From NCBI GenBank assembly GCA_964638865.1, contig CAZXBG010000115.1, forward strand, positions 1-13,302: DNA of 13,302 nucleotides, written 5' to 3'. Each line of letters begins with the position of its first letter. Positions within the stretch are counted from its first letter, which is position 1. The stretch comes from UBA7236 sp964638865. Lineage in GTDB: Bacteria > Bacteroidota > Bacteroidia > Chitinophagales > BACL12. The translations under genes and the position numbers were made by a program. The notes beneath the pieces are model-generated. The model saw nothing but the letters and a program-made list of their open reading frames with translations, did no database searches and was not told where the DNA came from. Below are positions 8,201-13,302 of this stretch, one piece after another.

Positions 8201-9125
8201 TATCTTCAATAAATTTTCCGGAACCCATATCCGGAGTAATAAAATAATACGTTTTATCGGAATATAAATTATTCTTATGCGAATATACTTTTGTAGTTTC
8301 ATTATAAATCCAACGATGTTGTGTCTGACCATAAAATAAAATATAATCGCCATCCTCTAAAAAATTGTTCCCATTTGCATCGAATTTATAAATTGCATTT
8401 TCCTGAATATCATCATATCGAAATGTTGCATTCGACTCCGGTAACATACCGCCGCCATTTCCAAAAATTCCAAGACTGGAAAAATTAATGCTTCCTGATA
8501 AACCATTTGCATTTAACCAGCTTCTGTCAATTTTGAAAACACCTTCCTTTGTGATGCTGAATTTATGCCAGGTGCCGGCAGATAATTTAGAGTGATCAGT
8601 AAAATCTGCTTCGTCGGTAGTTTTATAATTATTGTTAGTTGAAATAATATTTACCACTAAGGTAAAACTTACAAGTTTTTCGACTGCACCCGTAAATTTA
8701 TTTTTTCTAAGAGGAACAAATTGCACATCGAGTTGTGCCCTGTTTTTTGCAAATCCTATACTGTGTTCCACTATTATTTGATCGTTGAAATTCTGTTTAT
8801 TTTTTTCGATGGATCTCCCGGAGTTTGTTCCGTTTGTAACTACTTCATAAACAGCATTTTCTATGGTTATTGTAACGTTGCCTTCTTGTCTGATATCAAA
8901 AGATTCAGCAAAAACGGGAAGCATTTCATCTTTTTCAAACCGGAAAGAAGCGCCGTCAAACTGCAGTGCTTCCATTTTTTTGGTGTCATCGTAGGAAAAA
9001 ATACGCGGGGTTTCTGACCAATTAAGGGTTCGATCCACCGAAAATTGTTCACCTGCTAATACTTCAAAAGAAAATAAACACGTTAAAATTGCAGTAAGAA
9101 TGAGCCGATCCCTTTTGTTATACAT
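5223..9125 (-). CDS. porU: T9SS C-terminal signal peptidase/sortase PorU
   Basis: A gingipain-like cysteine peptidase that cuts the C-terminal sorting domain from T9SS cargo and transfers the cargo to its surface anchor; held at the outer membrane through PorV. The protein has 1300 residues. An N-terminal signal peptide is likely cut near LAG (24/25). Beta-rich regions precede the peptidase C25 domain (about 550-930). Catalytic His801 sits in NYLGHGNE and Cys835 in ITATCSFSRYD, with the family's NPRGGAIAL following at 855-863. Ig-like segments follow. The end (about 1203-1300) is a FlgD/CTD-like fold with NYPNPF at 1205-1210, GVYIYKL at 1273-1279 and a final KLVILK; PorU is known to keep its own CTD. 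The start ATG has AGGA 7 bases upstream. It is divergent from the porP/sprF gene across 41 bases. Intact, with both catalytic residues present. Confidence 0.95.
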   Translation of the reverse strand: MYNKRDRLILTAILTCLFSFEVLAGEQFSVDRTLNWSETPRIFSYDDTKKMEALQFDGASFRFEKDEMLPVFAESFDIRQEGNVTITIENAVYEVVTNGTNSGRSIEKNKQNFNDQIIVEHSIGFAKNRAQLDVQFVPLRKNKFTGAVEKLVSFTLVVNIISTNNNYKTTDEADFTDHSKLSAGTWHKFSITKEGVFKIDRSWLNANGLSGSINFSSLGIFGNGGGMLPESNATFRYDDIQENAIYKFDANGNNFLEDGDYILFYGQTQHRWIYNETTKVYSHKNNLYSDKTYYFITPDMGSGKFIEDKTSLPTENTSTSSYDIMSFVDIDKINLINSGRTWYGDVIDAYTPERNYSFSFPDLLTGELMTIRSKAAGSSPVGSIVLNYTANTTVIPATCIIPILVSGFNETYAIEAGIETTFTAPGSSFNMNVKFTGSSASTAWLNYIELLGRSSLKYNNAQLYFRDSRTVAPGNITKYILDADNGILIWDVTDCINVKNQLYAAGTDITFILTSDSLKQFIAFNTGDAFSTADINYEGEITNQDLHDLTLAPDYVIVSHPAFLTEARRLAAFHHDTYGLDTLVVDIYKVFNEFSSGAQDISAIRDLMRMFYTRAAGDESLMPRYLLLFGDASFDYRYIMFDADKNTLKVPNYESNESLARGVSYGTDDYFGFLDITEGDNIEDNAEKLDIGIGRLPVITAQEATEMVDKIIHYKSVESLGSWRNSFCFIADDEDYNTHVEDADLLANYIEENYPIYNIDKIYFDSYQQIPGAGGERYPEVETAISNRMFSGAFVMNYLGHGNEQNWAQERVLGVDDINGFDNYDKLPLFITATCSFSRYDNPDRQSAGELTLLNPRGGAIALVTTVRLVYASANYDLNSNFLEHLFLPIDGKYPALGDAVREGKNAVTSDPKNNRKFILLGDPALVLNYPKFSVKTTTVNTYPIISYTDTLKALDKVTITGQINDESGAKMTSFNGIVYPAVYDKPVTINTIVNDPTFSGVGFGPSQPFAFELQKNALYKGKASVINGEFTYTFIVPKDISYTYGNGKLSYYADNGIEDANGADFNVIIGGTADDAAEDTEGPVVDVFMNDATFVFGGLTDEDPTLLIQLNDLNGINALGNAIGHDITATLDEDQQTTLKLNDYYEAELDQYQSGTVSYPLADIAEGRHSVVVKAWDVYNNSGEGYTEFVVAETADLALSHVLNYPNPFTTNTSFWFEHNRPGDILDVKVEIFTVSGKRIKTLEQQVSTDGYRVDNIDWDGLDEFGDNIGKGVYIYKLTVKASSDNSKANEFQKLVILK

Positions 9126-9128
9126 TTG
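9121..9128 (+). promoter_or_regulatory. Candidate -7 element for the porP/sprF-gldJ side
   Basis: TACATTTG matches the Bacteroidota -7 consensus and lies 38 bases before the GTG start of the porP/sprF-like gene. It overlaps the porU start codon on the other strand. On the opposite strand, for porU, only a one-mismatch version (GATATTTG, 9181-9188) is seen. No convincing -33 box is present for either. The short divergent gap implies overlapping promoters. Confidence 0.3.
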
Positions 9129-9166
9129 TAATCCTGTTATGGAATTAGTGAAATCAATTTTTTAAA

Positions 9167-10237
9167 GTGTCAGTTAAACGCAAATATCCCTATTATATTG
9201 CCATTCTCAGGTCATTTTTGGCAAACAGACAATATTTTATATTAAGTCTGATTTTTTCCTTTTTGTTCCTTTCTCAACAATTTTCTTTAAAAGCGCAGGA
9301 TTTGCGCTTCAGTCAGTGGCACGCATCCGAAACTTATGTAAATCCGGCTTTTACCGGCGCTTATAGTCAGCCACGCATCATTTTAAATTTTCGCGACCAG
9401 TGGCCGAATATGCCACAAACCTATATTTCCTACAGAGCCGCTTATGATGGTTACATAAATGCGATCAGAAGCGGAATTGGGGTTTTTGCTTATCAGGATA
9501 ATCAAGGTGACGGAGCGCTACAGGCCACCACAATTGGTATGCAATACATGTATCAGGCAAGACTTTCGGAGAATTGGGCCTTAAATTTCGGTATGCAACT
9601 GAGTTATTTGCAATACAGGTTGAATTGGGCAAATCTGCAATTTTACGATCAGATAGATTTGTTGTACGGCTTCAATGATGCCCTTGGGAACCCAAATGTT
9701 ACGCTGGAAGCTTCTCCCTCTATGCTTTCCGATGCTTCCATTGACCTTGGGTCAGGAGTGCTTTTATACAGCAATAATTTGTATATCGGTTTTTCTGCAT
9801 CGCACCTTACAAAACCAACAATAAGTTTCTACGGAGATAACGCAAGTGCAATACCGGTAAGCATTTCGGGTCAAACCGGCGTATTTATTCAGGGTCCAAA
9901 GAAGAAGAATCCGCTTATTGTAAACCCTTTTGCTTTGTATACCAATCAAGCGGGATTTCAGCAGATACAGGCAGGTTTGTATGTGAAAAAGGGAATTATT
10001 TTGACCGGATTGTTCTTTAAACACAATACTTCAAATCTTAGCGACGTTGTTGTATGTGCCGGATTATCGAAAGGATTGGTTAAATTTGCTTATAGTTATG
10101 ATATTGCAATTGGTGATCTGGCAGGGCTCAGTGGTGGTGCTCATGAATTGTCGCTGATGTTCACTTTTAAGGAAAATAACAATCGCACAAAAAAAAATAA
10201 TCAAAAAAGTATGCTCGATTGCCCATCTGTTTTATGA
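9167..10237 (+). CDS. PorP/SprF-family type IX secretion outer-membrane protein
   Basis: Outer-membrane beta-barrel of the family whose members work in the T9SS core (PorP) or help secrete particular surface proteins (SprF with SprB). A 43-residue leader with a hydrophobic core (23-37) ends in LKAQ. The mature start DLRFSQWHASETYVNPAFTG is the family signature, with NPAFTG at 59-64. Alternating strands run to HELSLMFTF near 327-334, and a basic tail ends in DCPSVL. No ATG is available: the longest frame opens with GTG at 9167, while TTG at 9218 would give a 26-residue signal peptide of more usual length. The start is therefore uncertain. Divergent from porU and 52 bases before gldJ. No repeat-rich adhesin partner is nearby, unlike sprB-sprF, so I leave the symbol blank. 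Confidence 0.9.
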   Translation: MSVKRKYPYYIAILRSFLANRQYFILSLIFSFLFLSQQFSLKAQDLRFSQWHASETYVNPAFTGAYSQPRIILNFRDQWPNMPQTYISYRAAYDGYINAIRSGIGVFAYQDNQGDGALQATTIGMQYMYQARLSENWALNFGMQLSYLQYRLNWANLQFYDQIDLLYGFNDALGNPNVTLEASPSMLSDASIDLGSGVLLYSNNLYIGFSASHLTKPTISFYGDNASAIPVSISGQTGVFIQGPKKKNPLIVNPFALYTNQAGFQQIQAGLYVKKGIILTGLFFKHNTSNLSDVVVCAGLSKGLVKFAYSYDIAIGDLAGLSGGAHELSLMFTFKENNNRTKKNNQKSMLDCPSVL

Positions 10238-10255
10238 ATGTAAAAATAAGTTTTA

Positions 10256-10263
10256 TACATTTG
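10256..10263 (+). promoter_or_regulatory. Candidate -7 element for gldJ
   Basis: TACATTTG matches TAnnTTTG and lies in the 52-base gap after the porP/sprF-like gene, 26 bases before the gldJ ATG. No clear -33 TTTG is seen at the expected spacing. It could give gldJ a promoter independent of the gene upstream. Confidence 0.4.
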
Positions 10264-10289
10264 CGTTAACTCTGTAAAAAGATCAAAGT

Positions 10290-11813
10290 ATGAAAAGAAA
10301 ACTTCAGCCTGCAATTGTATTCTCAATTGTAGTTATTGTGCTCGCATTTTCTTCTTCCTGTAAGCAAAGGTCGTCAGTTACTAATTTTAAGTATAACGAC
10401 GCCAAATGGGGGGGATTTGAATCACATAAATTCGGCGGACAAGCCACAGGTCCTAATCTCGTGCTCGTTCAGGGTGGAACATTCACCCAGGGTTGGTCCG
10501 AACAGGATGTAACCTTCGAATATAACAATATTGCCCGCAGGGTAACTGTTTCCTCGTTTTATATCGATGAAACGGAGATATCCAACGTACAATACCGAGA
10601 ATATGTTTATTGGGTTGCCAAACAGTTCTCTGACTTTCCGGAAGTTGTTAAAAATTCACTGCCTGATACCCTCGTTTGGCGTGAGGAACTTTCCTTTAAT
10701 GAACCTTACGTGCAGTATTATCTGCGCCATCCATCTTACCAAAATTACCCTGTAGTAGGCGTTTCTTGGTTGCAGGCTTCTGAATTTTGTAAGTGGAGAA
10801 GCGATCGTGTAAACGAAATGATACTTGCTGAGAAAAAATATATCGATCTCAATACCATGGGAACCGGTGAGGATAACTTCACAGGGGAAACCTATATGAC
10901 CGGACAATACACTACCGGTATCAAAAAAGGTAAAAAAGATTATAGTCCCAATGCAACAGATCCGAAAATGGGAAGAACTATTCGAATGGAAGATGGTATC
11001 ATTATGCCTGACTATCGTTTACCAACAGAAGCGGAATGGGAATATGCAGCTTTAGGTTTAATTGGAAACAGAGTTCCGGGAAATGAGATGATATCTGACA
11101 GAAGAATTTATCCCTGGGATGGAACTTCACTGCGTCAGCCATCTGCAAAAGAAAAATGGGCGCAGGGTAAAATGCTTGCAAATTACAAACGCGGTCGAGG
11201 TGACTACGCAGGTGTAGCGGGTAAATTGAACGATAATGCAATTATTACTTCTCCTGTTTACTCCTTTATGCCTAACGATTATGGGGTATATAATATGGCA
11301 GGTAACGTGAACGAATGGGTTGCAGATGTTTACCGTGCAGTTACCTATGCCGATATGGAAGATTTAAATCCATATCGCGGTAACGAGTATCAGGTTCGCG
11401 ATCTAGATGAAGATTCTTATCCTTTATTGGATTCATTGGGTAGAATTAAATACCGCCCTGTGAAAGATGAGGAATCTGTAAACCGTAGAAATTATAAAAA
11501 AGGATATGTTGTAGATTATGTGGACGGGGACTCTACTTCCAATGTTACTTATGAATATGGTAAGTCAACTTTGATTAGCGATAACGCGAGGGTATATAAA
11601 GGTGGATCTTGGGCTGATGAGGCTTTCTGGTGTTCACCCGGTTCACGTCGTTATTTGGAGGAAGATCTTTCTACTGCTACAATCGGTTTCCGTTGTGCTA
11701 TGATACGTTTAGGTGGTGATGTTGATAATGAGACCAAAGGTGGTAACCACTTCAAGAAAACTAAAAAACAACAGAAAGTGAACAAGACCGACAGAAACAT
11801 GAATAAATTCTGA
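10290..11813 (+). CDS. gldJ: Gliding motility/T9SS lipoprotein GldJ
   Basis: Outer-membrane lipoprotein required for gliding and for T9SS function in Flavobacterium, where it supports GldK. The 507 residues begin with a lipoprotein signal ending SSSC, so Cys24 is the likely lipidated residue. The body is a formylglycine-generating-enzyme-like (sulfatase-modifying factor) fold: QGGTFTQG at 61-68, DETEISN at 93-99, PVVGVSW at 154-160, YRLPTEAEWEYAA at 242-254, NMAGNVNEW at 335-343, GGSW at 438-441 and TIGFRC at 464-469. This family uses the fold structurally; no enzymatic role is implied. A lysine-rich tail (484-507) follows. GldK shares the fold, but the DVTFEYNN region and the porU and murF neighbours favour GldJ. 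A run of seven G at 10408-10414 lies in codons 40-42; the frame is intact. Confidence 0.92.
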   Translation: MKRKLQPAIVFSIVVIVLAFSSSCKQRSSVTNFKYNDAKWGGFESHKFGGQATGPNLVLVQGGTFTQGWSEQDVTFEYNNIARRVTVSSFYIDETEISNVQYREYVYWVAKQFSDFPEVVKNSLPDTLVWREELSFNEPYVQYYLRHPSYQNYPVVGVSWLQASEFCKWRSDRVNEMILAEKKYIDLNTMGTGEDNFTGETYMTGQYTTGIKKGKKDYSPNATDPKMGRTIRMEDGIIMPDYRLPTEAEWEYAALGLIGNRVPGNEMISDRRIYPWDGTSLRQPSAKEKWAQGKMLANYKRGRGDYAGVAGKLNDNAIITSPVYSFMPNDYGVYNMAGNVNEWVADVYRAVTYADMEDLNPYRGNEYQVRDLDEDSYPLLDSLGRIKYRPVKDEESVNRRNYKKGYVVDYVDGDSTSNVTYEYGKSTLISDNARVYKGGSWADEAFWCSPGSRRYLEEDLSTATIGFRCAMIRLGGDVDNETKGGNHFKKTKKQQKVNKTDRNMNKF

Positions 11814-11831
11814 TCTGTTCGTAACTTATAG

Positions 11832-11864
11832 AAAAAGCCTTCCTGTTAAAGGGAAGGCTTTTTT
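11832..11864 (+). terminator. Rho-independent terminator after gldJ
   Basis: AAAAAGCCTTCC (11832-11843) and GGAAGGCTTTTT (11852-11863) form a perfect 12-bp stem around an 8-base loop, followed by a T-rich tract. It lies 18 bases past the gldJ stop codon and ends only 15 bases before the murF start codon. The A-run on the left arm would let it act in both directions. Confidence 0.92.
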
Positions 11865-11878
11865 ATTTTTACTGTTTT

Positions 11879-13159
11879 ATGAGCGATAATATTGAAAAAT
11901 TATTTGAACTGTTTCAACATTGCAAAGGTGTTGCCATTGATACAAGAAATATTTCCGGTGGTGAAATGTTTTTCGGTTTAAAAGGGACGAAAGTGAATGG
12001 AAATGAATTTGCACAAAAGGCATTGGACTGCGGTGCAATCTGTTGTGTGGTAGATGATGAAAATTATGTTGTTGATCATCATTGTTTTTTGGTGGAGGAT
12101 AGTTTAGTGGCATTACAGCAATTGGCAAAAAGGTATCGTTCCACATTTCAATTTCCGGTTTTGGCAATTACCGGATCAAATGGAAAAACAACTTCCAAAG
12201 AATTAATTACAAAAGTATTATCAACAAAATATGTCACTTCCGCTACTAAAGGAAATCTCAATAATCATATTGGAGTTCCTTTAACTTTATTATCAATAAA
12301 AAAGGATTGCGAATTTGCAATTATTGAAATGGGTGCAAACCATCAAAAAGAAATTGAATTTTATTGCAGCATTGCAGATCCTGATTTTGCATTAATAACA
12401 AATATTGGCAAAGCACATTTAGAAGGGTTTGGGGGGATTGAGGGAGTGCTTAAAGCAAAATCAGAACTCTATCAATATGTTAAACAAAAAGAAGGTGTTT
12501 TGTTTGCTAACAGCGGGCAACATTTATTGAATGAAGTTATTGGTAAATATGATAAGGTGATAAATTATGGTTTTAAACCGGATGATTATCTCACAGGAAA
12601 ATTATTGTTTATTGATGAATTTGCTGCTGTGGAAATAGATGATGAAATTGTTATTCATTCAAAACTTGTAGGAAATTATAATGCAGAAAATATTATAGCC
12701 GCTGCCTGTGTTGGAAAATATTTTGATGTGGGATACAGCGAAATACAAACTGCCATAGTAAATTATATTCCCGAAAATAACAGGAGTGAATTAAAAGAGA
12801 TTAACGGCAATTATTTTATTTTAGATGCATACAATGCAAACCCTTCGAGTATGAAAGCCGCACTCGAAAATTTCCATCATTTAAAAACAGAAAAAAAGAT
12901 TGTAATGATTGGAGATATGCTTGAACTCGGCGAATTTGCAGAATCAGAACACAAAGATATTTTGCAAATTGCTTTAGGATATAATTTTACCACAATCGTA
13001 ACCATTGGCCCCGAATTTCTAAAATACAAAGAACCCAATATTATCCAATTTGTGAATAGCTACGAAGCAAAGGAATGGTTTAATGAACAACATTTTAAAG
13101 GCGCAACTATTTTATTGAAAGGCAGCAGGGGAATGCAGTTGGAGAAGGTGGTGGGGTGA
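11879..13159 (+). CDS. murF: UDP-N-acetylmuramoyl-tripeptide--D-alanyl-D-alanine ligase MurF
   Basis: Cytoplasmic ATP-dependent ligase that adds D-Ala-D-Ala to the UDP-MurNAc tripeptide, the last soluble step of peptidoglycan precursor synthesis. The 426 residues follow the Mur ligase plan. The N-terminal UDP-binding domain contains DTRNISGGEMFFGLKG (21-36). The ATP-binding domain has TGSNGKTT at 98-105, TKGNLNNHIGVPL at 123-135 and EMGANHQKEI at 150-159. The C-terminal domain has VGNYNAENI at 264-272, DAYNANPSSM at 316-325 and KGSRGM at 414-419. Length and motifs are normal. The start ATG is 15 bases after the gldJ terminator stem, with no Shine-Dalgarno site or clear promoter in between. 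The last codons and the stop merge into a heptamer repeat region. MurF and not MurE or MurC: it carries the DAYNANP motif typical of MurF. Confidence 0.95.
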   Translation: MSDNIEKLFELFQHCKGVAIDTRNISGGEMFFGLKGTKVNGNEFAQKALDCGAICCVVDDENYVVDHHCFLVEDSLVALQQLAKRYRSTFQFPVLAITGSNGKTTSKELITKVLSTKYVTSATKGNLNNHIGVPLTLLSIKKDCEFAIIEMGANHQKEIEFYCSIADPDFALITNIGKAHLEGFGGIEGVLKAKSELYQYVKQKEGVLFANSGQHLLNEVIGKYDKVINYGFKPDDYLTGKLLFIDEFAAVEIDDEIVIHSKLVGNYNAENIIAAACVGKYFDVGYSEIQTAIVNYIPENNRSELKEINGNYFILDAYNANPSSMKAALENFHHLKTEKKIVMIGDMLELGEFAESEHKDILQIALGYNFTTIVTIGPEFLKYKEPNIIQFVNSYEAKEWFNEQHFKGATILLKGSRGMQLEKVVG

Positions 13160-13257
13160 GGGGAGTGGGCAGTAGGCAGTCGCAGTTGGCAGGCATATAA
13201 CCAAATTGGTGAGTGGTGAGTGGTCAATGGTGAGTAAACTCAGAACTCAAAACTCAT
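13154..13257. repeat. Three adjoining heptamer tandem arrays
   Basis: Starting within the murF stop region, 7-bp units run GGGTGAG, GGGAGTG, GGCAGTA, GGCAGTC, GCAGTT (one short) and GGCAGGC (13154-13194). After 13 bases come GGTGAGT, GGTGAGT, GGTCAAT and GGTGAGT in register (13208-13235). One base later come AACTCAG, AACTCAA and AACTCAT (13237-13257). The second and third arrays share the core TGAGT/ACTCA in opposite orientation, so 13215-13235 can fold onto 13238-13258 with mismatches every seven bases. This resembles the heptameric STRR repeats described in cyanobacteria only by analogy. Confidence 0.65.
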
Positions 13258-13302
13258 CCCAGTTTATGAAAAATCCTCAACCATTTCTCCGGAATTTCAT
13301 TT
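13254..13302 (-). CDS. Possible C-terminal end of a minus-strand gene (partial)
   Basis: From the window edge, one minus-strand frame reads NEIPEKWLRIFHKLG and stops with TGA at 13254-13256. The residue mix looks protein-like (amphipathic, with W and F), and the stop falls where the heptamer repeats end, as expected for a gene convergent with murF. Only 15 codons are visible and I do not recognise a family. It could be chance. Confidence 0.35.
   Translation of the reverse strand, partial: NEIPEKWLRIFHKLG

Noticed and set aside
8721..9017. A 98-codon plus-strand frame opposite the porU 5' end
   Set aside because: The porU reading frame is continuous there, with signal peptide and N-terminal domain. 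The antisense frame has no start context or recognisable motif.
10290..11813. GldK, or an active formylglycine-generating enzyme
   Set aside because: The porU and murF neighbours, the overall length and the N-terminal sequence fit GldJ better. The fold is shared but a catalytic role is not expected in this family.
9167..11813. A new secretion system
   Set aside because: All the proteins fit known T9SS families. Only the placement of the PorP/SprF-like gene is notable, and it is reported as such.

Overview
This window looks like the chromosome of a member of the Bacteroidota, probably an environmental or uncultured one. The evidence is a set of type IX secretion system (T9SS) and gliding genes found only in that phylum (porV, porU, a porP/sprF-family gene and gldJ), AT-rich DNA, few recognisable Shine-Dalgarno sites, and several TAnnTTTG elements that fit the phylum's -7 promoter consensus. 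I cannot assign a family or genus from the sequence alone.

Layout: 1-32 is a short octamer tandem repeat. 56-3442 (-) encodes a fused coenzyme-B12 mutase, IcmF, whose two substrate-selecting residues are of the isobutyryl-CoA type and not the methylmalonyl-CoA type. 3443-3949 holds no gene but many small repeats: a second octamer ladder, REP-like palindromes, a G-quadruplex-capable tract and the porV terminator. 3950-5167 (-) is porV and 5223-9125 (-) is porU, the outer-membrane shuttle and sortase of the T9SS. Divergent from porU, 9167-10237 (+) is a PorP/SprF-family outer-membrane protein and 10290-11813 (+) is gldJ. A strong hairpin terminator follows gldJ, then murF (11879-13159, +), the last cytoplasmic step of peptidoglycan precursor synthesis. 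The window closes with heptamer repeat arrays and what may be the last 15 codons of a minus-strand gene.

How the genes work together: PorU and PorV form the attachment complex that removes the C-terminal sorting domain of T9SS cargo and anchors the cargo at the cell surface. GldJ is a lipoprotein of the trans-envelope motility and secretion apparatus. PorP/SprF proteins are outer-membrane partners of T9SS components or of particular cargo. As I recall, porV, porU, gldJ and murF are also neighbours in Flavobacterium, so most of this is conserved core synteny; the PorP/SprF gene sits inside it without an adhesin partner in view. icmF is metabolic and shows no evident link to secretion.

I see no clearly new biological system. 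The parts least explained by the genes are the non-coding repeats: octamer ladders on both sides of icmF, the REP-like cluster at 3624-3823, and three adjoining heptamer arrays that fill the space after murF.
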